From DATJSN01 sp035504095 (GTDB lineage: Bacteria; Planctomycetota; Phycisphaerae; WQYP01), in NCBI GenBank assembly GCA_035504095.1, contig DATJSN010000001.1, forward strand, positions 55,100-119,099: 64,000 bases of DNA, read 5' to 3'. A program made the position numbers and the translations under genes. The notes beneath the pieces were generated by a model. That model was not told where the DNA came from. It did not search any database and was given only the letters and a program-made list of their open reading frames with translations. Positions 1 to 9,133 of this stretch are shown piece after piece. How positions within the stretch are numbered: position 1 is the first letter of the stretch; the number at the start of each line of letters is the position of its first letter.

Positions 1-1
1 G

Positions 2-1030
2 TTCGTTAACGGCGTTAAAGTTGATACCGATGATCTTTCGCGTCCTACTGTTACCCTGCAGCAGGGAAAGAATACCATTGCAATTCTTACGATCAGTGAT
101 GGACGCAACAAACTTTACAGGTTTACTGGTCTGTTCAATAACGTGGATGCCAAAGGGCTTTTGCCGCCGGTATCGTTGTTGACCACCCAGGGCGCTACCG
201 TGCAGGTAAACGGGTTGAAATTGCGCCAATTTAATGGTTCGCAGGACCAACTCATTGCACAAATCCTTGCCGATCAGCCCGGCGACGGCTGGACTCCGCT
301 GGATCAGCAAACATCGCCCACCACCGCACAAAATGGATATGAATGGTTGCATGCCACCCTGCCGCACTTTCCGCCGGGTCGGATGCAAATTTCCATTGCC
401 AATCCGCCGCCTGGGACTATCGCCTTTTTCAACTCTCGCCAGATACTCTTACACAGCGTTGGGCAAAATCTCGTTGCGCGTATTGAGTTTTCTGCGGCAT
501 CAAACGCGGACAATTACCTTGACATTGTCGTGCCGAATCCCGTTGCAATCGACAAAAACTTCGGACCAATTTCGATTGCCTCCACGACTTTGGCGCCGGC
601 ACTGCCCGGTAATGGAAGCATTACCCACTGGCGCATGCATGGCGGACTGGACGTTTCACCCGATGCCACGACAGGCTGGACGGACTATACCCAGGAAGTC
701 GATGTTCCGTGTTATTACGCGACAACTTTTACCTGGCAAAAGAACGCCGACGGCGTTGATCCGGTTTTTCGTTTGGCGTGGGGAAACTTGTCCGGCGGAT
801 ATGTCTGGCTTAACGGTCATAACCTGGGCCGCTATCCTGATTCTGTTATGCAGATGGGTATTTATCTGCCGTCATGCTGGATCAATGAGGGCGCTAATTC
901 CCTGGTTGTTCTGGATGAAACCGGTCAGTCGCTTGACGGCGTTCACCTGGTGACCGAACGCGTGGCAAGCCGGCAGGAAATTGTGTTGCAGGCCCAGCCA
1001 AATGCGTCGGGCGGCAGTATGCCCAATTAA
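2..1030 (+). CDS. GH35-like beta-galactosidase, C-terminal part (5' truncated by window)
   Basis: The reading frame is open from the first complete codon at position 2, so the gene starts before the window; an internal ATG at 143 is not a likely start. The visible 342 residues are beta-sandwich-like. Near the end they carry the hallmark of the last jelly-roll domain of GH35 beta-galactosidases: VWLNGHNLGRYPD, then a GIYLPSCW segment and a GANSLVVLDE strand. In that family this domain packs against the TIM barrel, which would lie upstream and outside the window. The expected role is removal of terminal beta-galactose from glycans, probably in the periplasm or outside the cell. No catalytic glutamate can be checked here. 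The assignment to this fold is firm; the substrate is inference. Confidence 0.72.
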   Translation, partial: FVNGVKVDTDDLSRPTVTLQQGKNTIAILTISDGRNKLYRFTGLFNNVDAKGLLPPVSLLTTQGATVQVNGLKLRQFNGSQDQLIAQILADQPGDGWTPLDQQTSPTTAQNGYEWLHATLPHFPPGRMQISIANPPPGTIAFFNSRQILLHSVGQNLVARIEFSAASNADNYLDIVVPNPVAIDKNFGPISIASTTLAPALPGNGSITHWRMHGGLDVSPDATTGWTDYTQEVDVPCYYATTFTWQKNADGVDPVFRLAWGNLSGGYVWLNGHNLGRYPDSVMQMGIYLPSCWINEGANSLVVLDETGQSLDGVHLVTERVASRQEIVLQAQPNASGGSMPN

Positions 1031-1041
1031 TTGGCCCAAAG

Positions 1042-1734
1042 TTAATTTGTCGTTGGCATAATAGATTTGGCGATCGCCCGTGCCATATATGCTTCGCCAC
1101 TCGTATTGGGATGAATGCCATCGGCATTGTAATACTTCGCGTCTTTAGGCAACTGGCCTTGAATATCGATCACGGAAATATGACATTCAGCGGCGATCTG
1201 CTGAATGTCAGGGATGATTCCTTTAATGATATTGTCTTCGCTGATGGAAAATCGATCAGTCAGTGCTGGTGGGGGCGTACAGATGAAAATTGTTGGATGT
1301 GACGGCAGGTTCGTAAAATGGTCGATCATGGCCTTGGCATCATCAGAGAATTCATCTGAATGCTTAGACCAGTTGTATGTTTTGCTGTCGTTGGTCCCCA
1401 GCATGATAATCACAATATCTGGATTGAAGGCGGTCGCTTTTGTAAATTCCTTCGTCGTCCAATAGGGTAGATTGCCCTTTTTTAACATCGTTGCACCACT
1501 GTGGCCGAAATTTTCCACATCATAGCCCGGCCCCAAAAGCGATTGTAGAACCGCCGGCCAGGATTTGTGTAGCCGATCGGGAATAATCCCAAAGGTAATA
1601 CTATCTCCTACACAGGCCACTTTAATGACGGCAGGTTTGCTTTGCGCCATGCTGAAAGTTACTCCAATCAGCAGAGCGGCAGCGAGAACCATTTTTTGAA
1701 AAATATTTATGGGATATCGAATAAAACGCGGCAT
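1042..1734 (-). CDS. secreted SGNH/GDSL hydrolase
   Basis: This is a 230-residue protein with a hydrophobic N-terminal signal segment (about residues 12-30, ending near SMAQS). SGNH blocks are visible: GDSITFG (block I, nucleophile Ser), a central NFGHSGAT segment, LGTNDS (block III, Asn) and DGIHPN (block V, Asp and His). Such enzymes are esterases or acetylhydrolases. With a signal peptide, and next to a GH35 gene on the opposite strand, de-acetylation of an extracellular polysaccharide is plausible but unproven. The start at 1734 is chosen because GGGG lies six bases upstream; a TTG at 1746 is the alternative. The 3' ends of this gene and the GH35 gene face each other 11 bases apart, with no clear terminator between them. 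Confidence 0.85.
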   Translation of the reverse strand: MPRFIRYPINIFQKMVLAAALLIGVTFSMAQSKPAVIKVACVGDSITFGIIPDRLHKSWPAVLQSLLGPGYDVENFGHSGATMLKKGNLPYWTTKEFTKATAFNPDIVIIMLGTNDSKTYNWSKHSDEFSDDAKAMIDHFTNLPSHPTIFICTPPPALTDRFSISEDNIIKGIIPDIQQIAAECHISVIDIQGQLPKDAKYYNADGIHPNTSGEAYMARAIAKSIMPTTN

Positions 1735-1837
1735 AATGAGCCCCAATAATCTTGAGATAACTCCAGCAAAGTTAAAAACAATCAGGCTTCTTATGGACCC
1801 AATGTCAGCAGCCGATTATGCTTTAAACGATAGTTGA

Positions 1838-3454
1838 ATGAATTTCATGCATAAATTTCGTCCATCTGAGCCGCGGTTCCGGCGACAGCCGCTTTATTGC
1901 GGCATTTGTTTTATTATCCTTTTATTTATTTCGCAGAATTTGCAGGCCCAGGGTTTGTTGCCGCCCGCCGTGGCTGTCGCGCCGATTCAAAAAGTCGCCC
2001 ACCAACGGGCCGCGATTATTTCCATACTCGGGGCGATTGATCAAATCACATTCAATAGCGTCCAGCGTCGCATCAATGATGCGCGCAAACTCGGCGACGA
2101 TATTATCATTTTTCAGATCGACAGCCGCGGCGGTCTGCTTGGCTCAGCGCTGCAAATCAGTCAATTAATTCGAAGTCTCAGCGTACCTACTGTCGCTTAC
2201 ATAGATAATTCCGCCATCGGTCCGGCACTGATCATCGCGGCTTCGTGTCGGCAGATCGTGATGACCTCCTCCGCTGCGATAGGCGACGGCGAGCAATTTC
2301 AACTGACAGGAGATCCTGCTAATCAGGCCGTCCAGAATCCGAATGCCAGGAGCCAGTCGCCGGTTCTGAGCGATCTACAGGCGTCCGCGGCGGCCAATGG
2401 TTATCCGCTCCTGATCCTGCTGGGAATGGTTGACCGTCAGGTGGTCATCGATCAGTTTCAGAATAATCTCACCGGTCGCACGCTGTACGTTGGGCAGGTG
2501 GATGCCCAAAATTTATTGAAATTTCAGCAGGTCGTTCCCGGTCAACCGCCGGTGCACCCGTGGGTTTTTGTCAGCCGAATGAAAAGTGCTGATACATTGC
2601 TTACCATTGGAACATCGCAGGCGCTCAACGTGCATTTATGCCAGGCCCGCGCGGACTCAGTGGAACAATTACCTGCGCTGTTGAATATCGTCGGCCCTCA
2701 AGTGGACGTATTGGATGAAAATGCTCTGGAAATAACAGCGCGATGGCTTTCCGGCCCGGATATTCGTTTCCTTCTTCTGGTTTTGATGATTGTATTTGTC
2801 TATATGGAATTAAGCCATCCGGGGACAATGTTTTTTGGAGGGTTGGCGCTCCTGGCCCTTTTTTTACTCCTGTGCGGGCCGCTGCTTGCCGGTGTGGCTC
2901 AATGGTGGGAAATCCTGCCGATTGCCCTGGGCATCCTGTTGATCATTTTCGATATGGTGCATTTCGGTGGACTGGGGCTGCTGGCCGTTCCCGGCGTGCT
3001 GTTAATTCTCCTGGGTCTTTTGGCGAGTTTCCTTCCGTTTGGGGAATTACCTTCCGATGCCACCGCGTTTTTTTCGGCGTTTCAAACCGGTCTTACGGTG
3101 GTCATCCTGGGTATTTTAACCGGTTCCGTGATCATTGCCTTGCTGATGCGCTATCTGCGTATTACCCCCGGATTCAACCGCTTGATGCTCCCACCGGCTA
3201 CGGAGCCCCTGCCGGCCCAATCGCCTTCAATTCAGGAAGTATTTATTGGCGCTGTCGGACGTGCTCTGACTGATCTGCGGCCCGCCGGCAAAGTTCAATT
3301 TGATGATTACCTGGCGGATGCGGTTTCTGATTCCGGTTTTGTGTCCGCTGGTTCGACAGTGCAGGTTTTTCAAATCACTGAGGGCCAGATTATTGTACGG
3401 CCGCTTCCCGATGAGCAAAATACCGGAAAAGTTTCCGGAACCGTAGTACAATAA
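1838..3454 (+). CDS. long NfeD-family membrane protein with ClpP-like domain
   Basis: The 538-residue protein starts with a signal/anchor segment (about residues 18-38). A ClpP/crotonase-like periplasmic domain (about 55-290) follows, then four or five membrane helices (about 308-440) and a C-terminal OB-fold NfeD domain (about 465-530). This is the architecture of the membrane-bound serine proteases paired with stomatin-like proteins. In the family the nucleophilic Ser sits in an A-L-S-A-G motif; here the matching stretch reads NSAIGPALIIA (124-134), so Gly128 replaces Ser. The protein may be a non-proteolytic family member. The gene lies six bases before a second NfeD gene and almost certainly forms an operon with it. 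Expected role: membrane quality control or lipid-microdomain organisation. Confidence 0.8.
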   Translation: MNFMHKFRPSEPRFRRQPLYCGICFIILLFISQNLQAQGLLPPAVAVAPIQKVAHQRAAIISILGAIDQITFNSVQRRINDARKLGDDIIIFQIDSRGGLLGSALQISQLIRSLSVPTVAYIDNSAIGPALIIAASCRQIVMTSSAAIGDGEQFQLTGDPANQAVQNPNARSQSPVLSDLQASAAANGYPLLILLGMVDRQVVIDQFQNNLTGRTLYVGQVDAQNLLKFQQVVPGQPPVHPWVFVSRMKSADTLLTIGTSQALNVHLCQARADSVEQLPALLNIVGPQVDVLDENALEITARWLSGPDIRFLLLVLMIVFVYMELSHPGTMFFGGLALLALFLLLCGPLLAGVAQWWEILPIALGILLIIFDMVHFGGLGLLAVPGVLLILLGLLASFLPFGELPSDATAFFSAFQTGLTVVILGILTGSVIIALLMRYLRITPGFNRLMLPPATEPLPAQSPSIQEVFIGAVGRALTDLRPAGKVQFDDYLADAVSDSGFVSAGSTVQVFQITEGQIIVRPLPDEQNTGKVSGTVVQ

Positions 3455-3459
3455 GTTTT

Positions 3460-3990
3460 ATGCACTGGGATCTGGTCTTTACCGTTATTTTGCTTTTTTT
3501 GGCCGCCGCGGCGAGTCTTTTTGCGGAGTTGTTTGTTCCAGCCCATGGCCTGCTGGCGTTGATTTGCGCTGCTTTGACCATTGCCGGTGTAGCGGTCTGT
3601 TTTTTTATTTCCCAAATAGTGGGGATATTCTGTGCGATCGCAACGGTGATCTGTCTGCCCGTTGTGTTTTATCTGGCCATAAAATTTTATCCCTTGACCC
3701 CGGTGGGGCGTCGCGTGGTTCTCGGCCGACCTGATCCTGAATCGACAAAAGGTTTTGCTTCTCAGCAATCACAACTTGCGGCGATGGTTGGCCAGGAAGG
3801 CGTCGCGGCAACCGTTCTTCGTCCCGTTGGCACTTGTGTTTTCGGATCGCAGCGTATTGCCTGTGTCAGCGAAAGCCTGGTGATTGCCGCCGGCACTCCT
3901 GTTCGCGCAATGAGCGTTTCCGGTGGTCAACTCATTGTTCGTCCTTTGACGCCTGCAACGGCGGCGCGTCCCGCGGACTCAAAGGTTTGA
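3460..3990 (+). CDS. short NfeD-family membrane protein
   Basis: This is a 176-residue protein with two or three N-terminal membrane helices (about residues 5-75). A soluble OB-fold NfeD domain follows (about 105-170), including the typical run GVAATVLRPVGTCVFG and a GTPVRAMSVSGGQLIVRPL-like end. Short NfeD proteins normally work with SPFH/stomatin proteins in membrane microdomains, but no SPFH gene is in the window. The start at 3460 lies six bases after the upstream NfeD stop. The stop overlaps the endonuclease IV start by one base (TGATG), so the three genes look co-transcribed and translationally coupled. Confidence 0.82.
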   Translation: MHWDLVFTVILLFLAAAASLFAELFVPAHGLLALICAALTIAGVAVCFFISQIVGIFCAIATVICLPVVFYLAIKFYPLTPVGRRVVLGRPDPESTKGFASQQSQLAAMVGQEGVAATVLRPVGTCVFGSQRIACVSESLVIAAGTPVRAMSVSGGQLIVRPLTPATAARPADSKV

Positions 3991-4934
3991 TGATGTTTGG
4001 ATCACATCTTTCCATCGCCGGCGGACTTTATCGCGCCATAGTTGAAGCTGACTTACTGGGCTTCCAAACTGTTCAGATTTTTACGCGAAATCAGCAGCAA
4101 TGGCGTGCGCCGCCGCTGACAGCGGACGCTATCGACCGCTTCCGAGCCGCTATGGCTGCCGCCGGTTTCAAGTTTGCCGTCGCTCACGATTCTTATCTGA
4201 CGAATCTCGCCGCGTCTGACGAACAATTGCGGCTCAAAAGTATCAACGCTTTTTCCAATGAACTCCTCCGATGCGATCAACTCGGCGTGAGTTTTCTGGT
4301 AACCCATTCCGGTGCTCATGGTGGCGCTGGTGAAAGCGTCGGCATACGCCGTATTGTGGACGCACTCAACATAGTCATTGAACAAAATAGTTCCGGCGCC
4401 GCCGTTATTTGTCTGGAGACCACTGCGGGGCAGGGTACGTCCATCGGTTGGCGATTTGAGCATTTGCGCGACATTATCGCTGGAATAAAGCGTACTGATC
4501 GAATAGCCGTATGCGTTGATACCTGTCATATTCTTGCCGCTGGTTACAACATTACTACCGCTGATGGAGTCGCGTCCGTTTTTGAAGAATTCGATCGTCT
4601 CGTTGGTTTTAATCGGATTAAGGTGATACACATGAATGACAGCCGCAAACCTTTGGGCAGCAGGGTGGACCGTCATGCCCACATAGGCTTTGGTTACGCA
4701 GGACTACCTATCTTCTCTTATATTTGTCGCGAGCCTCGGCTGGTGAACGTACCCAAGATACTTGAAACACCTAAAGAATTCGCACCCGATGGCCGCGCTT
4801 GGGATAACATTAATTTAAAATTGCTTCAAGCGCTGGCGGCCGGAAAAAATGTATGCATTAAACCAATTAAATCGAAGATGAAAGTTGCAGAAAAACATCG
4901 AATTCATCCGATGAAAAAGAAAGTCAGATTCTAA
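3990..4934 (+). CDS. nfo: endonuclease IV (AP endonuclease)
   Basis: This 314-residue TIM-barrel enzyme cleaves DNA 5' of abasic sites in base-excision repair. The N-terminus MFGSHLSIAGG is typical. All the metal-binding clusters of the family are present: AHDSYL, THSGAH, CLETTAG, VDTCHILAAGY, IHMNDS, DRHAHIG and ETPKE. Two in-frame ATGs lie at 3990 and 3993. The first overlaps the stop of the upstream NfeD gene by one base, suggesting translational coupling. An open frame continues further upstream, but it overlaps the NfeD gene and lacks family similarity, so it is not part of the protein. The basic C-terminal tail (about 25 residues, rich in Lys) is longer than usual. Confidence 0.93.
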   Translation: MMFGSHLSIAGGLYRAIVEADLLGFQTVQIFTRNQQQWRAPPLTADAIDRFRAAMAAAGFKFAVAHDSYLTNLAASDEQLRLKSINAFSNELLRCDQLGVSFLVTHSGAHGGAGESVGIRRIVDALNIVIEQNSSGAAVICLETTAGQGTSIGWRFEHLRDIIAGIKRTDRIAVCVDTCHILAAGYNITTADGVASVFEEFDRLVGFNRIKVIHMNDSRKPLGSRVDRHAHIGFGYAGLPIFSYICREPRLVNVPKILETPKEFAPDGRAWDNINLKLLQALAAGKNVCIKPIKSKMKVAEKHRIHPMKKKVRF

Positions 4935-4972
4935 GGCCTCTTACATCAGTCGTAATCTTCAGGAGGCTTGTT

Positions 4973-6595
4973 ATGACATGGATTGCCGCCGCCGTCTTCA
5001 TCAACGATGACGTTCCCGCCATGCTCAATTTGATTCAGGAATGTGCCGTCCAGGGTGCGGACATGATCGAACTGCGCTGTGATACCTGCTCCAAGCAGGC
5101 AATGGAGACTGTGCTGCGCGATCCGGCGGTGCGCCAGTTGCGCTTGCTGGTGACAATTCGTCCACCGTGGGAAGGAGGGCGCTTTGCCGGATCGGAATCT
5201 GATCGTCTGGAATTAATGGTCGCAGCCTGCCGTTTGAAGCCGGATTTTGTTGATATTGAGCTTGAGGCATGGAAAAACAATCCAAAATTTCCACAGAGGC
5301 TATTGCCTTTGTTGGCTCGTCCTTCACTTGAGGACGCGTCTGCTGGTGCAAAACGTCTGCCTGGTCCGCAGTTGGTCATTTCCAGCCATGATTTTTCTGG
5401 TCGGCCTCCGGACCTGGATGGTCGATTCGCCGCGCTTGCTTCTGTTCAAGAGGCGGCGGTTCTTAAATTGTCTTATAAAGCCAACAATTCGCTCGATGCT
5501 CTTGAAGCATTGGCGCTTTATCCTAAATTAACCGAAAAATATCGACGGCCTCTGGTGGTTATTGCGATGGGTGAAGATGGACAGATATCGCGTTTCCTGT
5601 CCGCTAAATTTGGTGCGGCGTTCACCTTTGCCACTCCCAATCATTCCGCCGGTACAGCACCCGGGCAACCAAGAATCGGCGACCTTGTCAATGTTTATCG
5701 TTTCCGTCAGCAAGCGCTGCACTGGGGGGTATATGGTGTGATTGGCTGGCCCGTGGCGCATTCGATTAGTCCCATTATTCACAATGCCGCTTTCACCCAC
5801 ATCGGTTTCGACGCTGTTTACGTACCAATGCTGGTCGCGCCGGGATATGACAATTTCGCGGCTTTCATTGACGCCGCACGGAAATGTCCGCAGTTGAATT
5901 TACAGGGATTAAGCATCACGATTCCTCATAAGGAAAATGCGCTCGAATATGTTCGTCGTAATGGAGGAGAAATTGATCCGACCAGCAAAGCCATAGGCGT
6001 TGTCAATACAATCTTTCTGAATACCAATCCTATTCAGGGAATTAATTCCGACTGGACGGGGGCGATCAAGGCCATGGAAATTGTCGGGGGAATTGGGAAA
6101 AAAGAGTTTAAACAGCGCGCCGCTGCAGTTATCGGCGCCGGCGGCGCCGCCCGTTCTATTGTCGCCGGGCTGGCATCCCTGGACGCTAATGTCACCGTAT
6201 TTAACCGTACACTGGACCGTGCTAAAACACTGGCTCAACAATTCAACGGCAAAACGGGCCGAGTCCAGGCGGCGCCATTTGAGCAGATCGGTAGAGAAAA
6301 ATTCGACCTGTTGATTAATTGTACTTCTGTGGGTATGTATCCCGATTCCAGCGGTTTGCCGATTCCGGAAACGTTAAATTTTGCCCCGGGTCAGATTGTT
6401 TTTGACACGGTTTATAATCCGCGCCAGACGCGTTTGCTCAAATTGGCACAGAGCCGCGGTGCAATCGCTGTCCCAGGTCTGGAAATGCTGCTGCATCAGG
6501 CTGAAGTTCAATTTTCCGGTTTTGCCAAAACCAAAGCGCCAATGGAAATTATGCATGCTGCTGCCGAGTCCGCGCTGGCCGCGATGGGGCAATAA
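4973..6595 (+). CDS. aroDE: bifunctional 3-dehydroquinate dehydratase / shikimate dehydrogenase
   Basis: This 540-residue fusion covers two consecutive shikimate-pathway steps. The type I dehydroquinate dehydratase half (1 to about 245) has MIELRCD, the catalytic His139 in SSHDF and the Schiff-base Lys165 in VLKLSY. The shikimate dehydrogenase half (about 252-540) has GVIGWPVAHSISP, catalytic Lys320 in ITIPHK, Asp360 in INSDWTGA, the NADP loop GAGGAAR (388-394) and NCTSVGMYPD. Both active sites look intact. The start is supported by an AGGAGG-type site ten bases upstream. The same fusion is known from plants and from some bacteria including planctomycetes and chlamydiae. The gene stands alone, convergent with tmk, not in an aro operon. 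Confidence 0.95.
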   Translation: MTWIAAAVFINDDVPAMLNLIQECAVQGADMIELRCDTCSKQAMETVLRDPAVRQLRLLVTIRPPWEGGRFAGSESDRLELMVAACRLKPDFVDIELEAWKNNPKFPQRLLPLLARPSLEDASAGAKRLPGPQLVISSHDFSGRPPDLDGRFAALASVQEAAVLKLSYKANNSLDALEALALYPKLTEKYRRPLVVIAMGEDGQISRFLSAKFGAAFTFATPNHSAGTAPGQPRIGDLVNVYRFRQQALHWGVYGVIGWPVAHSISPIIHNAAFTHIGFDAVYVPMLVAPGYDNFAAFIDAARKCPQLNLQGLSITIPHKENALEYVRRNGGEIDPTSKAIGVVNTIFLNTNPIQGINSDWTGAIKAMEIVGGIGKKEFKQRAAAVIGAGGAARSIVAGLASLDANVTVFNRTLDRAKTLAQQFNGKTGRVQAAPFEQIGREKFDLLINCTSVGMYPDSSGLPIPETLNFAPGQIVFDTVYNPRQTRLLKLAQSRGAIAVPGLEMLLHQAEVQFSGFAKTKAPMEIMHAAAESALAAMGQ

Positions 6596-6623
6596 ATTCA
6601 ACATTACAAAATAAAGCGGGAAT

Positions 6624-7331
6624 CTAGAGTTTAAAAAATTCAGTCATTACCGTGTTAATGGCGTTTTGAGTATCTTCTCGCGTGCCGGCGGCACTGACCA
6701 GGCGATATTTTTCCGGGTATTTTTTTACCTGCTCCAAAAATCCTTCGCGGACCCGGCGATGAAAGTCCGCAACCCGCGTTTCAATGCGATCATGAAAGAG
6801 TCCCGGCTGGGCTCCATGTCCGCGTTTGGCCGTGGACTGCATGCGGGTCATAGCCAGTTCCACGGGTATATCCATAATAATGGTTAAATCGGGCCAAAGG
6901 CCTTCGGTTGCCGCCTCGGCCACCTGGGTGATCTCTTTGGGTTCCAACCCGCCGGCTGCCCCCTGATAGGCCAGGGTGCTGCTGGTAAATCGATCTGAAA
7001 GAACCGTTTGTTTATTTTGAAGAGCTGGTTTTATTTCTTCAGAGACCAGTTGGGCTCGACTGGCCATGTATAGGAGCATCTCGGTTCGAATGCTCATACC
7101 GTCGCCTTTGGACGTAAGCAAAATTTCGCGTATTTGCTCTCCGATGGAGGTACCGCCTGGATCCCGTACCCTTCGAACGGTAATTCCGTTTTTCGTCAAT
7201 ATTTCTTCCAGGAAGTCCAGTTGGGTGGTCTTACCACAACCGTCCAGACCATCAAAAACAATGAATTTCCCGGCTAATACCCCTAATTTTTTGGTTTTTC
7301 CCGCTGTTTGAGCTTTTCCATCTTTAGTCAT
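6624..7331 (-). CDS. tmk: thymidylate kinase (dTMP kinase)
   Basis: The 235-residue enzyme phosphorylates dTMP to dTDP. Visible motifs are the P-loop FDGLDGCGKTT near the N-terminus, the DRFTSSTLAYQG substrate loop, a DIPVELAMTR strand and an Arg-rich lid around RGHGAQPG. The open frame runs upstream to 7541, but that part does not resemble the family. I start at 7331, where AGGG sits six bases upstream; ATG 7337 is the alternative. About 20 residues, mostly polar and Lys-rich, precede the first conserved strand, slightly longer than usual. The gene is convergent with aroDE (28 bases between stops) and divergent from the DUF1800 gene. Confidence 0.93.
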   Translation of the reverse strand: MTKDGKAQTAGKTKKLGVLAGKFIVFDGLDGCGKTTQLDFLEEILTKNGITVRRVRDPGGTSIGEQIREILLTSKGDGMSIRTEMLLYMASRAQLVSEEIKPALQNKQTVLSDRFTSSTLAYQGAAGGLEPKEITQVAEAATEGLWPDLTIIMDIPVELAMTRMQSTAKRGHGAQPGLFHDRIETRVADFHRRVREGFLEQVKKYPEKYRLVSAAGTREDTQNAINTVMTEFFKL

Positions 7332-7590
7332 CTTCATCCCTGTTTTGTACGCCCATGTTACCATCAGGTCAACGCATATTTTATCGCTCTCCAATTTCCA
7401 TGCGTTTTTGACCGATAGTGTAGTTATGAATTCCGGGCTATTACCTTGTACTTTGCACCCTGTTACCTGTTTTCTTAATAATATGCAACCACGGTTAAAA
7501 CATTGCGTTATTACCATTAACCAATGGAGGATCTGACACACCGAGTTCGAGAAATGGATGCCTTAAATTCACGTGTTGATGGGTGAGGAC

Positions 7591-9105
7591 ATGCAGCCAA
7601 ATCAATATCTTCAAACCGCCTGGTACGATCCGTCCTTTAAGTGGGATTGGCGCACCGCCAGCCATCTGATGAATCGTGCAGGTTTCAGCGGCACGGCCCA
7701 GGAAATCGACCAGCTTGTGGCTCTTGGGCCGCTGGATGCAATACAGCATCTGATTTATTACCAGAGCATTCCCGACTCGTCCCCCTACATGCAGTTTGGC
7801 GCTATCTCCGACATCGATATAGGTGACTTTCGCCAGATTCGTTTCTTCAGAGATCTTACGCCCGATGAACGCCGGGAATTCCTGCTTTTAAAACTGGCCG
7901 CCGGAGCCGGCAAAATGGACGACATGCGTTGCTGGTGGCTCAATCGCATGGTGCAGACCAAACGTCCGTTGGAAGAAAAAATGACGCTCCTCTGGCACGG
8001 CCTGTTTGTCAGTGCTTTCATGGACGTGCAAAACGCCTATCACATGTATTTACAAAATGAATTGTTCCGCCGGTTTGCCGTTGGAAACGTTCAGGATTTA
8101 ACTCTTCAGGTCAGCAAAGACCCGGCCATGCTCCGTTATCTGAACAATAATCAGAATGTGCGCGGCCACCCCAATGAAAACTACGCCCGTGAATTGATGG
8201 AATTATTTACCATGGGCATCGGAAATTACACCGAAGACGACGTGCGAGAATCTGCCCGGGCATGGACCGGCTGGACCTTTGTCGGCGACAACTTTGTCTT
8301 CAACGATTTTCAGCACGATTATGGTGAAAAAACGTTTTTGGGCCAGACGGGTAATTTCAACGGTCAGGACATCGTGGAGATCATCTTCCAGCAGCCTGCA
8401 ACGCCCAGGCATTTTGCCCTCAAACTTTTGCAATTCTTCGGTTCCGATGAGCCTGCACCGCCCGAGCTTGTTTTGGCGCTGGGGCAAACCTTCCAGGACG
8501 AGAACTGGGAAATGGCGCCGGTTTTGCAAAAGCTTTTTTCCAGCACCTGGTTTTATTCTGAACCGGTCATGCGCAGCAAAGTCAAAACGCCTGCCGAACT
8601 CGTCGTCGGATCGCTGCGGAAACTCAATGGCTCATCGCCCAATCCGCAGGCTTTGCTCTTTAGCATGCAAATGATGGGACAGGAACTTTTCGAAGCGCCA
8701 AACGTCGGCGGCTGGCCCGTAGGTAAAAACTGGATCAATACCAGCACGCTCTTTGCCCGTTATGATATGCCCGCATTTTTGGTTACCGGCCGACGACCGA
8801 TTATTCCCGGTTCGGCATGGAACGATAACTCTCCCGCGTTACAGGAATTCAATACCCAATACAGCCCGGAACTCCAGCTCGCCCAGGCCGGAGCCTCCAC
8901 CACAAATAGCGCCGTCGATTGGTATATCCGGCAGCTCATACAGGATTCCGTCGATCCTGCCAAACGTTCGGCGTTGATCAGCTATTTGAATAATTCCGAT
9001 TCTACCGAGGATATGCCGCTCAATCTGACAGACCAATCGCTTCATGCCCGGCTTCTCGGGCTGGTTCAGTTGATCATGGCCATGCCGGAGTACCAGTTAT
9101 GCTGA
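7591..9105 (+). CDS. DUF1800-family protein
   Basis: This roughly 504-residue protein has DUF1800 features: an early RAGFSGTAQEIDQLVALGPLDA-type stretch, a WWLNRMV helix, an MTLLWHGLFVSA segment, the signature NENYARELMELFTMGIG and an RAWTGWTF block. In planctomycetes and their relatives DUF1800 genes almost always precede a DUF1501 gene, as here (28 bases apart). The biochemical role is not established; the pair is often linked to exported protein or surface functions. No signal peptide is visible. The start is uncertain among GTG 7573, ATG 7579 and ATG 7591; GTGAGG just ahead of 7591 tips the choice. Confidence 0.85.
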   Translation: MQPNQYLQTAWYDPSFKWDWRTASHLMNRAGFSGTAQEIDQLVALGPLDAIQHLIYYQSIPDSSPYMQFGAISDIDIGDFRQIRFFRDLTPDERREFLLLKLAAGAGKMDDMRCWWLNRMVQTKRPLEEKMTLLWHGLFVSAFMDVQNAYHMYLQNELFRRFAVGNVQDLTLQVSKDPAMLRYLNNNQNVRGHPNENYARELMELFTMGIGNYTEDDVRESARAWTGWTFVGDNFVFNDFQHDYGEKTFLGQTGNFNGQDIVEIIFQQPATPRHFALKLLQFFGSDEPAPPELVLALGQTFQDENWEMAPVLQKLFSSTWFYSEPVMRSKVKTPAELVVGSLRKLNGSSPNPQALLFSMQMMGQELFEAPNVGGWPVGKNWINTSTLFARYDMPAFLVTGRRPIIPGSAWNDNSPALQEFNTQYSPELQLAQAGASTTNSAVDWYIRQLIQDSVDPAKRSALISYLNNSDSTEDMPLNLTDQSLHARLLGLVQLIMAMPEYQLC

Positions 9106-9133
9106 TGAACTTTTTTTTCTCTGAGGTGCTCTG

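Noticed and set aside
3834..3989. Upstream part of the endonuclease IV open frame
   Set aside because: It overlaps the NfeD gene in another frame; the family N-terminus begins at ATG 3990/3993.
7332..7541. N-terminal extension of the tmk open frame
   Set aside because: The extra 70 residues show no family similarity. The P-loop lies at the expected distance from ATG 7331, which has its own ribosome-binding site.
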